From the NCBI GenBank assembly GCA_020425605.1, contig JAGQRH010000011.1, forward strand, positions 56,584 to 120,583: 64,000 nucleotides of DNA, given 5' to 3'. The notes beneath the pieces are model-generated. The model was not told the origin of the DNA. It saw only the letters and a program-made list of their open reading frames with translations, and ran no database searches. The stretch is from Planctomycetota bacterium. GTDB lineage: Bacteria; Planctomycetota; UBA8742; UBA2392. Positions 33,937 to 42,485 of the stretch are shown here, piece after piece (the first letter of the stretch is position 1; every line of letters begins with the position of its first letter). The translations under genes and the position numbers were made by a program.

Positions 33937-35286
33937 ATGAACAGTGTAACCGTCAGCGCGCTCACGCAATACGTCGATCAGGAAGTCGAGCTTAAGGGCT
34001 GGCTCTACAATCGTCGCGGCAGCGGCAAACTGCTGTTCCTGCAGTTCCGTGACGGTACCGGCGTCGTGCAGGTCGTCGTCAGCAAGAAAGACGTGCCCGA
34101 GGAAGTCTTCGAGACCGCCAAGCGCATCGGCTACGAGAGCAGCATCATCGTGCGCGGCAAGGTAACCAAAGACGACCGCAGCGCGCTCGGCGTCGAGGTG
34201 CAGGGCAGCGCCGTTGAGGTGATCCAGGAAGTCCACGACTACCCGATCCAGATCACCGAGGACGTGCCAAACATCGACAAGCTGCTCGACCTGCGCCACC
34301 TGTGGGTTCGAAGCAAGCGGCCTCATGCCATCCTGAAGGTCCGCAGCGAAGTGGTGCAGGCGATTCGCGACTTCTACTACCAGCGCGACTTCGTGCTGTA
34401 CGACGCGCCGATCTTCACTCCCGCCAGCTGCGAAGGCGTGAGCACCCTGTTTGAGGTCCCCTACTTCGACGAAACCGGCTACCTCACGCAGAGCGGCCAG
34501 CTGTACGGCGAAACGGGCGCGATGGCTTTCGGCAAGGTCGTGGTGTTCGGCCCTACATTCCGCGCCGAGAAGTCCAAGACGCGCCGCCACCTGACCGAGT
34601 TCTGGATGGTCGAGCCCGAGGTCGCGTTCCTTGAGCTGGACGGAATCATGGACCTGGCAGAGCAGCAGATCCAGTACGTCGTCGGCCGCGCACTCGACAA
34701 GTGCAAAGCCGAGCTGAAAGAGCTTGAGCGCGACACTTCGATCCTCGAGCAGGTGGTGAAGCCCTTCCCGCGCATTCACTATGAGGAAGCGCAAAAGGTT
34801 CTGCAGCAGCTCAAGGTCGACTTCGCCAAGTCCGACGACCCGGAGCTTGTCAAACTCAGCGGCGACATCCTGAAGCAAGGCCTCGGCGCTGACCTTGGCG
34901 CGGCTGACGAAACCGCGCTCGGCATGCACTACAAGCAGTGCATCTGCATCCACCACTACCCGCGTGAAGTGAAAGCCTTCTACATGAAGGCCGACGAGAC
35001 CGGTAAATACGCCATGGGCGTCGACGTGATCGCGCCCGAGGGTGTGGGCGAAATTGTCGGCGGCGGCCAGCGCGAGGACAGCCTCGAGGTCCTTGAAGCA
35101 CAGATCAAGAAGCACAATGTACCGCCGGAGTCAGTTAGCTGGTACGTCGACCTGCGCAAGTATGGTAGCGTCCCGCACGGCGGCTTCGGCATGGGCGTCG
35201 AGCGCTGCGTGCAGTGGATCACCGGCTGCCAGCACGTTCGCGAGGCCATTCCGTTCCCGCGCACGATCTACCGCCTGACACCTTGA
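33937..35286 (+). CDS. asnS: Asparaginyl-tRNA synthetase
   Basis: 449 aa class-IIb synthetase that charges tRNA-Asn. An N-terminal OB-fold (GWLYNRRGSGKLLFLQFRDG) binds the anticodon. Class II motif 2 is FRAEKSKTRRHLTEFWMVEPE (in two overlapping parts) and motif 3 is GFGMGVERCVQWITG. The AsnRS-specific segment MGVDVIAPEGVGEIVGGGQR is present. Length fits the family. It is first of three close plus-strand genes; the third is gatB, so this genome has both a direct AsnRS and GatCAB. The ATG lacks a strong Shine-Dalgarno. Confidence 0.93.
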   Translation: MNSVTVSALTQYVDQEVELKGWLYNRRGSGKLLFLQFRDGTGVVQVVVSKKDVPEEVFETAKRIGYESSIIVRGKVTKDDRSALGVEVQGSAVEVIQEVHDYPIQITEDVPNIDKLLDLRHLWVRSKRPHAILKVRSEVVQAIRDFYYQRDFVLYDAPIFTPASCEGVSTLFEVPYFDETGYLTQSGQLYGETGAMAFGKVVVFGPTFRAEKSKTRRHLTEFWMVEPEVAFLELDGIMDLAEQQIQYVVGRALDKCKAELKELERDTSILEQVVKPFPRIHYEEAQKVLQQLKVDFAKSDDPELVKLSGDILKQGLGADLGAADETALGMHYKQCICIHHYPREVKAFYMKADETGKYAMGVDVIAPEGVGEIVGGGQREDSLEVLEAQIKKHNVPPESVSWYVDLRKYGSVPHGGFGMGVERCVQWITGCQHVREAIPFPRTIYRLTP

Positions 35287-35295
35287 GGAAGCAGC

Positions 35296-35973
35296 TTGCC
35301 CAACGCCGTCATCATTGACATGCCGGACGTCCTCACGGACGAAACAGACAACGACCGCGAAGCAGCGTCGCTCGTGCGGCAGATTGTCGCCACGGCCGGG
35401 GTGCGCGTTACCGAGCAGGCATTTTCGCAGGCTGATGAGTTCGCAATCCAGTCATTCGCGCCTCATCAGTATGAGGCGATGATCTTTCGCCTCGTGAACC
35501 GCGACACCACCCTCGCGCTGCGTTGCATCAGCGCGTTCAAGAAGAACTTCAAGCCGAAGGTCAACCTTCGCAAAGAGGCGGGTGACATCCTGAAGGCCTG
35601 CAAACAGCGTGGCTGGAAGATCGCCATTGCCGGCCACGTGAGCGAAGATCAGCTGACCGCCCTGGAGAGGGCCAAGCTATTCCAGATGATTGACGTAAAG
35701 GGGCTTCCACGCCAGATGAAGATAGACCTGCCGGACCCTCGGGTGGTGGAGTTCCTGGTCGGTCTGCTCGGCACCAGCACCGGTGAGTGCCTGATGCTTG
35801 GCACGCGCGTCGACAACAACGTTCGCCCGGCGAACATCTTGCGCATGCAGGCCATCCACTTGCAGATCGGACGCCACGGCAAGTTCCAGTTGCCGCGCGA
35901 CCTGCAGGACGTACCGGACTATGAAGCGCCGGACATCAGCGCGCTGCTGAACGTGATTCCCACGGTGGTGTAG
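35296..35973 (+). CDS. HAD-fold protein lacking the second catalytic aspartate
   Basis: 225 aa from a TTG start with GAGGA 6 nt upstream, 9 nt after asnS. The layout follows a HAD phosphatase. Motif I is VIIDMPDVLTDE; where active enzymes have DxD, here the second Asp is Pro (D-M-P). Motif II lies near KIAIAGHVSEDQL, a Lys-containing KIDLPDPRVVEFLV stands where motif III is expected, and CLMLGTRVDNNVRPA replaces the usual GDxxxD. Cap-like helices lie at about 20-90. Loss of acid/base Asp suggests no phosphatase activity; a binding role is possible. Position between asnS and gatB suggests a translation link (inference). Confidence 0.7.
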   Translation: MPNAVIIDMPDVLTDETDNDREAASLVRQIVATAGVRVTEQAFSQADEFAIQSFAPHQYEAMIFRLVNRDTTLALRCISAFKKNFKPKVNLRKEAGDILKACKQRGWKIAIAGHVSEDQLTALERAKLFQMIDVKGLPRQMKIDLPDPRVVEFLVGLLGTSTGECLMLGTRVDNNVRPANILRMQAIHLQIGRHGKFQLPRDLQDVPDYEAPDISALLNVIPTVV

Positions 35974-35979
35974 AGAACA

Positions 35980-37437
35980 ATGGCGGCAGGCACGAAAACT
36001 GAGTACGAGCCGGTCATCGGGCTGGAAGTCCACGTCCAGCTCAAGACTGCATCGAAGATGTTCTGCGGCTGTGCCCTGCAGTTCGGTGCGCCCGCGAATT
36101 CGCTGACATGCCCGGTGTGCCTCGGGCTGCCGGGCGCGCTGCCTATGGTGAACAAACAGGCCGTCGAGTTCGGCATCAGGGTCGGACTGGCGCTCAACTG
36201 CCAGATCGCGCACCGGATCAAGTTCGATCGCAAGAACTACTTCTACCCGGACCTGCCGAAGGGCTACCAGATCAGCCAGTACGACGAGCCGCTCTGCTTC
36301 GACGGCGAGTTGCAGCTGGCCATTCACGACGAAACCGGCCAGCCCAAGATCTGCCGCATCACCCGCGCGCACCTCGAAGAGGATGCAGGCAAGTCGATCC
36401 ACATGGACGGCAGCACGCTCATTGACCTGAACCGCGCCGGCACGCCGCTGATCGAAATCGTCGGCGGCCCGGACCTGCGCAGTCCCGAAGAAGCCTACGT
36501 CTATCTCAACACACTCAAGCGCAACCTCAGCTACCTCGGTGTAAGCGACCTCAGCATGGAGAAGGGCAGCCTGCGTTGCGACGCCAACGTCAGCATCCGG
36601 CCACGCGGGCAGGAGAAGTTCGGCGTTCGATCCGAGATCAAGAACCTGAACAGCTTCCGCATGGTCCGCGCGGCACTGGAGTTCGAGATCAAACGCCATG
36701 AGCAAGTGCTTGAGTCGGGCGGCACGTTGACCCAGCAGACCTTGTTGTGGGACGACGAGAAACAGGAAACCCGCAGCATGCGCAGCAAGGAAGAAGCCAC
36801 CGACTACCGCTTCTTCCCCGAGCCGGACCTGGCAACATTCGACGTCCCGCGCGAATGGGTTGATAGCGTGCGAGCCACGTTGCCCGAGATGCCCGAGAAG
36901 CGCCTGCTGCGCTTCCTCGATGACTACAAGCTCACTGAGCAGGACGCCGTCTATCTCGTCGGTGACAAGGCGCTGGCCGACTTCTACGAGCGCGCCGTCG
37001 CGCTGATGGACGACCCGAAGAAGGTCGCCGCATGGATTGTCGGCGAAGTCACCCGGGAGCTCAACGACCGCACCATCAGCATCGGCGAGCTGAACCTTAC
37101 GCCCGAGGCTCTGGTCGAGCTGATCAAGCTGTTGGATTCCGGCAAGCTGAACAACATCACGGCCAAGGAAGTCTTCCACGCCATGGTCGAAGCCGGCGAA
37201 GGAGCCATGGTTGCCGCCAAGCGCCTGAACAAGCTGATTGAACAGGACGATGGCGCAATGAACGCCGTGATCGATGAAGTGATCGCAGAGTTCGCAGACA
37301 AGGCCGTCGCCGATTTCAAGTCCGGCGAGGAAAAGGCGCTCGGCTTCCTGATCGGGCAGTGCATGCGCAAGCTGAAGGGCAAGGCGAACCCGAAGGAGCT
37401 AGGCCCGCTGATCGCCGCGGCGATCGAAAAGCGTTGA
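35980..37437 (+). CDS. gatB: Asp/Glu-tRNA amidotransferase subunit B
   Basis: 485 aa, the tRNA-binding kinase subunit of GatCAB, which converts mischarged Glu-tRNA-Gln (or Asp-tRNA-Asn) to the correct amide. Motifs: YEPVIGLEVHVQLKT at the start, CPVCLGLPGALPMVN, KNYFYPDLPKGYQISQY, HLEEDAGKS, IEIVGGPDLRSPEEA, RCDANVSIR, and the GatB/YqeY tail (KAVADFKSGEEKALGFLIGQ, MRKLKGKANP). gatA and gatC are not in the window. It follows the HAD-like gene by 6 nt, so asnS, HAD-like and gatB form an operon. Confidence 0.96.
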   Translation: MAAGTKTEYEPVIGLEVHVQLKTASKMFCGCALQFGAPANSLTCPVCLGLPGALPMVNKQAVEFGIRVGLALNCQIAHRIKFDRKNYFYPDLPKGYQISQYDEPLCFDGELQLAIHDETGQPKICRITRAHLEEDAGKSIHMDGSTLIDLNRAGTPLIEIVGGPDLRSPEEAYVYLNTLKRNLSYLGVSDLSMEKGSLRCDANVSIRPRGQEKFGVRSEIKNLNSFRMVRAALEFEIKRHEQVLESGGTLTQQTLLWDDEKQETRSMRSKEEATDYRFFPEPDLATFDVPREWVDSVRATLPEMPEKRLLRFLDDYKLTEQDAVYLVGDKALADFYERAVALMDDPKKVAAWIVGEVTRELNDRTISIGELNLTPEALVELIKLLDSGKLNNITAKEVFHAMVEAGEGAMVAAKRLNKLIEQDDGAMNAVIDEVIAEFADKAVADFKSGEEKALGFLIGQCMRKLKGKANPKELGPLIAAAIEKR

Positions 37438-37445
37438 TAGTTGAC

Positions 37446-37494
37446 GGTCAATGGTCCATGGTTTTGCCATCGACTTTTGACCATCAACCATCGA
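37446..37494. repeat. Heptad repeat dyad between gatB and the Nudix gene
   Basis: Seven heptamers in exact phase: GGTCAAT, GGTCCAT, GGTTTTG, then CCATCGA, CTTTTGA, CCATCAA, CCATCGA. The second half is the inverted form of the first, so the unit can fold. The heptamer differs from that at 4622 and 22173. Confidence 0.7.
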
Positions 37495-37502
37495 CACGGC
37501 AC

Positions 37503-37922
37503 ATGTTCGAAGACCAACGCCCACTCCGCCACGCCATCGTTGCCGTGATTGAATCCGGCGACGAGATCCTGTTCATCGAGCGCGCGGCGATGGATACCTG
37601 GCCCGGCTACTGGTCCACGGTGACCGGCCAGATGGAATCGGGCGAAGACCAACAGTCCGCCTGCGTGCGCGAAGCGTTCGAGGAAGTCGGGCTACGCATA
37701 AAACCCGTCCGCAAGCTGTGGGAGAGCATGACCCGCCGCGCCCACTTTGTGCTGCACTGGTGGCAGTGCGAGCTGGTTGGCTCACGTTCGGTCACGCCTG
37801 AGCCGAAAGAAGTCGCGAACTACAAGTGGATCAAGCGCGGCGACATACGGGACATCCCGATCATGTTCAGTGACTCACGCTGGTTTTTCCGCGCGGTGTA
37901 TCCTGCCACCCGACACAGCTAG
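37503..37922 (+). CDS. Nudix hydrolase
   Basis: 139 aa from ATG 37503; an in-frame upstream start would run through the repeat and gatB. A complete Nudix box runs from G42 to L64 (GQMESGED then REAFEEVGL, with R56, E57, E60, E61), so pyrophosphohydrolase activity on an NDP-X compound is expected. The shape (RRAHFVLHWWQCEL after the box) recalls NudB-like dihydroneopterin triphosphatases, but the substrate is not certain. The start lacks a Shine-Dalgarno. It precedes a membrane protein gene by 9 nt. Confidence 0.87.
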   Translation: MFEDQRPLRHAIVAVIESGDEILFIERAAMDTWPGYWSTVTGQMESGEDQQSACVREAFEEVGLRIKPVRKLWESMTRRAHFVLHWWQCELVGSRSVTPEPKEVANYKWIKRGDIRDIPIMFSDSRWFFRAVYPATRHS

Positions 37923-37931
37923 ACTCTTCCC

Positions 37932-38690
37932 ATGCCCCACGCCCTTCTGGCTCTGACACTCTCAAACGCGCTGGACATCCTGCGCAGGGGCGGCACGTGG
38001 GTTCTGGCAGCAACCGGTGTTGCGTTCATCCTTTCCCTGCGCTGGTTCAGCGCGTTCGGCCTGGGCTATGAGGTTGTTCAGTTGAAGGAACTCGGCGTCT
38101 ACACCATCGGCCTGCTGGCGGCCGTCGCGGTGCTTGTGTTCTGCCTGCCCGGCGAGGATGAATCCGAAGAAGCCGAGGCCCTGTTATTGACGCGTCCCGT
38201 GCCGGTCTGGGTGCTTTCGCTCGGAACGTTGCTCGGGCGGCTCTTCCCGATCGCCTTGCTGTGCCTGCTTTGGACGTTTGCCATCTTTTCTGCGCTGCTT
38301 TGGTTTGAGATTGAAGACCCGTCGATGTTCAGCTATCGCGGCGCCAGCAGCGCACTGGCCGAGACGACGACGCTGGCTGCGCCTGTGTTGGGCCAGTTTT
38401 TGGCGACAAGCATATTGCTCGCGTTCGTGCAGCCGATTGCCCGCATGCGTCGCCCGCTGCTCGTCGGGATGACGACACTAGGGCTATACGTGCTGGGCTA
38501 TGCGGTGGCGGGACTTGGCGGCGTCTGGTCGGTGATCCTGCCGGATCTCAGCCGCCACGACCTGACGTCGATGCTGTGGGGCGCCGGCGTGCAGGTTTCC
38601 GTGTTTGCACTGCTAGTTCACGCTTGTGCGTGGTGTGCAGCCGGAGTAGCGTTGGACAGCATCGGATTGACTGTGAAGTCAGCGGCATAA
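37932..38690 (+). CDS. Integral membrane protein, ABC-2 permease-like
   Basis: 252 aa with six predicted helices (WVLAATGVAFILSLRWFSAF, YTIGLLAAVAVLVFCLPG, LFPIALLCLLWTFAIFSALLW in pieces, APVLGQFLATSILLAFV, VLGYAVAGLGGVW, VFALLVHACAWCAAGVAL). The layout and the ESEEAEALLLTRPVPVW loop resemble ABC-2-type export permeases, but no ATPase subunit is adjacent. TAGACT lies 6 nt before the ATG; its TAG is the Nudix stop codon, so read-through from the Nudix gene is the other option. Function not established. Confidence 0.72.
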   Translation: MPHALLALTLSNALDILRRGGTWVLAATGVAFILSLRWFSAFGLGYEVVQLKELGVYTIGLLAAVAVLVFCLPGEDESEEAEALLLTRPVPVWVLSLGTLLGRLFPIALLCLLWTFAIFSALLWFEIEDPSMFSYRGASSALAETTTLAAPVLGQFLATSILLAFVQPIARMRRPLLVGMTTLGLYVLGYAVAGLGGVWSVILPDLSRHDLTSMLWGAGVQVSVFALLVHACAWCAAGVALDSIGLTVKSAA

Positions 38691-38694
38691 GGCA

Positions 38695-38716
38695 CATGCG
38701 CAAAGGCGTTTGCATG
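38695..38716. other. Hairpin after the permease gene
   Basis: CATGCGCAAA, loop GGCG, TTTGCATG; an 8-bp paired stem with one bulged base. It begins 4 nt after the permease stop and precedes the next promoter. It may help end upstream transcription, though the T-run is weak. Confidence 0.45.
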
Positions 38717-38720
38717 CGTC

Positions 38721-38749
38721 TTGCCGCTTATGTAGGTATTGGCTAGACT
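38721..38749 (+). promoter_or_regulatory. Predicted promoter of the metallophosphoesterase gene
   Basis: TTGCCG (38721-38726), 17-bp spacer, TAGACT (38744-38749). Transcription would begin near 38756, where TTGGAC (38756-38761) pairs with GTCCAA (38780-38785) in the 5' leader. Confidence 0.5.
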
Positions 38750-38820
38750 TATATATTGGACCTTACCGGTCTTCTTTAAGTCCAACAGCTCGAAACAGGT
38801 ACGCCTGCCGGGGGTCGGTT

Positions 38821-39546
38821 TTGCGGTACGCCATATTCGGTGACATCCACGGCAATATCGAGGCACTCGATACGGTGCTCTCGCATTGCAAGAAGGAGGG
38901 CGTTGATCGCTTCCTCTGTCTGGGTGATATCGTCGGCTACGGCGCCAATCCCGACGAGTGCTGCGATATCGTACGCGAAATGGGCTGCCCCACCGTCGCC
39001 GGAAACCACGATTGGGCCGTCTGCGGCAAGCTGAGCATCGAGTTCTTCAACACCTACGCCAAGCAGGCCGTCTACTGGACGCGCGACAACCTCAAAGAAG
39101 AGAACATGCAGTTCCTTCGCGAGTTGCCGCTGGTTCATGAAGTCAATGACGACATCACGCTGGTGCACGGCAGCCTGAACTTCCCGGACCTCTTTGACTA
39201 CATCCAGACCAGCCAGGATGCGCGCCTTTCGCTGGAAAAGCTGCGAACGCGAGTCTGCTTCCTTGGGCACAGCCACGTGCCGGTTACATTCTTCAGCGGG
39301 CCGATGGTCAGCTACTCGATGTCCTACGAGATCAATCTCAAGGGCTTCGAGAAAGCGCTGGTGAACGTCGGCAGCGTCGGACAGCCGCGCGACGAAAACC
39401 CGAAGTCCTGCTTTGCCATCTACGACAGCGACAAAGAGATGGTGAAGATTACCCGCCTCGAGTACGACCTCGAGACCACAGGCCGCAAGATTCTGGACGC
39501 CGGCCTGCCCGAGATCCTCGCCGAACGCCTCAAGTTCGGGCGCTAG
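38821..39546 (+). CDS. Calcineurin-like metallophosphoesterase
   Basis: 241 aa from TTG 38821 (MRYAIFGDIHGN), preceded by GGGGGT at 6 nt; the longer frame has no support. Metal-binding blocks are all present: GDIHGN (D8, H10), CLGDIVGYGANP, AGNHDWAV, and LGHSHVP. It belongs to the YfcE-like/Ppp-like branch of two-metal phosphodiesterases. Substrate unknown. A predicted promoter lies about 72 nt upstream of the start and the leader can fold. It is convergent with the SUKH-like gene, one base apart. Confidence 0.87.
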   Translation: MRYAIFGDIHGNIEALDTVLSHCKKEGVDRFLCLGDIVGYGANPDECCDIVREMGCPTVAGNHDWAVCGKLSIEFFNTYAKQAVYWTRDNLKEENMQFLRELPLVHEVNDDITLVHGSLNFPDLFDYIQTSQDARLSLEKLRTRVCFLGHSHVPVTFFSGPMVSYSMSYEINLKGFEKALVNVGSVGQPRDENPKSCFAIYDSDKEMVKITRLEYDLETTGRKILDAGLPEILAERLKFGR

Positions 39547-39547
39547 T

Positions 39548-40267
39548 TCAGGGTTCGATACCCCAACTTGTAAAGTACTGACGCGCCGGACCCCCTGCGC
39601 CGTTTGGATCTAGTTCAAGAAACTCCGCCAGACGTTGCCGCTTCGAAGCGGTCATCTCCGCCGACTCTCCTTCGTCAGCGTGAAAGAACCAGCCACTTGT
39701 TGGCCCGCCGACACAAGACCGCAGGCACCTGAACATCGCACTCGCTGAACTAAACATCGGGCGCACCTCCTGACCTGTGCCGACCCACTCGTGATCCCAG
39801 AAGACAACGGGATAGTCGGCTTTGACACAATCTATCCTCGTGTCAAAGCAGACCGGTCCCGCCTCTGCAAAGCACTCTAGCCCGAAGGGGACCAACCCGG
39901 TGCCCAGTATCCGCTCCGGTGCCCAGTTGGAGTACTCGTCTTCAAAATCCGAGCGCCACGTCGCAGGAGCGAATCGAAAGAAGTCGACCGGTCCAACTCG
40001 CATCTCAAGGAAGTGCTTGTACTTGAGGAATTCCGTGTACACCTCTGGAAGGCGAACGCCGACGCGGGACTCGAGCCAAGCAATGTCCGAATTCCCGAAA
40101 GTGCTAGATATCGGCTGCCAGAATCGGTCCCCGGTTTCTTCTGCCGAATCTTCGGCAACCGCCAACTCCACGGGAACGCTGGGGTGCGTCATCAGCCCTT
40201 GGCGTCTGGCCCAGCCAAGAGCAGCGTCCACGACAGCGCGAGCAAGTTGCGTAGGTTCGCGATTCAT
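39548..40267 (-). CDS. SMI1/KNR4 (SUKH)-like protein
   Basis: About 239 aa from ATG 40267; GTG 40306 is an alternative and neither has a good Shine-Dalgarno. SUKH-like pattern: IAWLESRVGVRLPEVYTEFLKY, then GLVPFGLECFAEAGPVCFDT, VVFWDHEW and a terminal Phe-rich strand. SUKH proteins often are immunity proteins against secreted or contact-delivered toxins; no toxin gene is visible next to it. The DNA is less GC-rich than its neighbours, so it is probably an accessory gene. Confidence 0.75.
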   Translation of the reverse strand: MNREPTQLARAVVDAALGWARRQGLMTHPSVPVELAVAEDSAEETGDRFWQPISSTFGNSDIAWLESRVGVRLPEVYTEFLKYKHFLEMRVGPVDFFRFAPATWRSDFEDEYSNWAPERILGTGLVPFGLECFAEAGPVCFDTRIDCVKADYPVVFWDHEWVGTGQEVRPMFSSASAMFRCLRSCVGGPTSGWFFHADEGESAEMTASKRQRLAEFLELDPNGAGGPARQYFTSWGIEP

Positions 40268-40337
40268 CGGGAGCAAACTATGGCCGGAGGCACCCACAAA
40301 CACCACACGTATTCAGTTTTCAAACAGCGGGCGTAGC

Positions 40338-40784
40338 TCAGCGTGAGGCCTGGTCGTGCTGCTGCTCGGGCGTGGGCTCGTCAGTAGATTCGACCGGCAC
40401 ATCTGACAGCACCGGCGAGCCATCGTCGGGCTGCATTTGTTCAGCCTTTTCTTCAGTGTGCTCCTGCCCGTCTGCTTCGCCCGTCTCGTCAATGTCCCTG
40501 CGGCATTGTGCCAGCTTCTTCTCACGCTGCTGAATCAGCATGCGCAGCTCTCGCACGGCTTTGTTGACTTCGCTGAGGGGATCGCGCCTGCGGCCGTTCT
40601 CGGGCGGGATGTAGCGCTTGGCACGATGCAGGGCGATCTCATAGGCCTGCCTTGCGGCCTCGATCGCGAAGTCGATGTCCGCACCGCCAGTCTCCTGGTA
40701 GATGCGCTGGGTGGACGAGATCGTCTCAAGCATGATGGCCTTGTTGCGGGGCTTGAGTTTTCGAACGTTTGTGCGGCGTGACAT
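40338..40784 (-). CDS. Small hypothetical protein with acidic tail
   Basis: 148 aa, starting MSRRTNVRKLKPRNK, with CGGAG 7 nt upstream. A basic N-terminus, a helical centre (FAIEAARQAYEIALHRAKRY and a charged helix) and an acidic Glu/Asp-rich tail. No family or cysteine motif recognised. It is a single-gene unit next to the SUKH-like gene, whose 5' end is 70 nt away. Function unknown. Confidence 0.6.
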   Translation of the reverse strand: MSRRTNVRKLKPRNKAIMLETISSTQRIYQETGGADIDFAIEAARQAYEIALHRAKRYIPPENGRRRDPLSEVNKAVRELRMLIQQREKKLAQCRRDIDETGEADGQEHTEEKAEQMQPDDGSPVLSDVPVESTDEPTPEQQHDQASR

Positions 40785-40999
40785 AGAGTGGCTCCGAAAG
40801 GATTGGGCAGGAACTCATCTGCCCTCAATCATTCCGGCGCTTGGCAGCGGCGAGATTTTCGGCGCCGGCGGCAAAAGATTTTTCTCGCCGCAAGTCCTGC
40901 CGTGCGGCCGACTTCAGCCGCCGGCGTTCAACACGAGGGAAGATTCTTCACGCAAAGGCATACCGAACACCCAGCCTCCGCGATGAATAGAAAAAAGCG

Positions 41000-41044
41000 A
41001 AGGACGCGAAGGTGTTCCACTATGGAACTCCCCTTCGCGTCCTT
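41000..41044 (-). terminator. Bidirectional terminator after moxR (locus 2)
   Basis: A perfect 13-bp stem AAGGACGCGAAGG/CCTTCGCGTCCTT encloses a second hairpin (GTTCCA-CTA-TGGAAC). T-runs lie on both sides: CGCTTTTTTCTATTC read on the minus strand and TTTGTTTGTCTTT on the plus. It is 36 nt past the moxR stop. The 295-bp gap 40785-41079 otherwise holds a TTCTTCACGCAAAGG heptad-like fragment near 40945 and no gene. Confidence 0.8.
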
Positions 41045-41079
41045 TGTTTGTCTTTACTGCCAGGCGTGGGTGCGCTCGA

Positions 41080-42189
<1,110 letters not shown>

Positions 42190-42335
42190 GGGTTCCTCGT
42201 GCGCCATTATGGAAACGCAAAGCCAGCCCACAAGCAGAGACAAATCCAGCGAACCAGATGGACGCCCGCCCGTTTTCGTAAGTGAGCCCAGTACAGTACC
42301 AATTCACGGCACGCCATTTGATGCATGTGGCATAT

Positions 42336-42351
42336 GGGCCGAATTCGGCCC
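42336..42351. promoter_or_regulatory. Perfect 16-bp palindrome between moxR and the HEAT-VWA genes
   Basis: GGGCCGAATTCGGCCC reads the same on both strands. It lies near the centre of the 296-bp divergent gap 42190-42485, so it is a candidate operator for both units. I see no other gene in this gap. Confidence 0.5.
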
Positions 42352-42416
42352 CGGATGGGCCCGTTCGCTACGCTGCGGCCACCATTCGGGGGTTTGCACG
42401 TTACCAGTTGGTAGCA

Positions 42417-42444
42417 TTGCGGCTTCCGTAGGGTGGACTACACT
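42417..42444 (+). promoter_or_regulatory. Predicted promoter of the HEAT-VWA triplet
   Basis: TTGCGG (42417-42422), 16-bp spacer, TACACT (42439-42444), about 41 nt before the ATG at 42486, which has GAGGAGG. A short dyad TACCA-GT-TGGTA (42402-42413) lies just upstream. Confidence 0.5.
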
Positions 42445-42485
42445 GGACCGGTACCCCCGCCCGGGAGCTGAAACGAGGAGGCAAC

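Noticed and set aside
33919..35115. 398-codon minus-strand frame opposite asnS
   Set aside because: Antisense to clear AsnRS motifs, with low-complexity Leu/Val/Asp-rich content.
35677..37179. 500-codon minus-strand frame opposite gatB
   Set aside because: Opposite a strongly conserved GatB; no ribosome site or domain.
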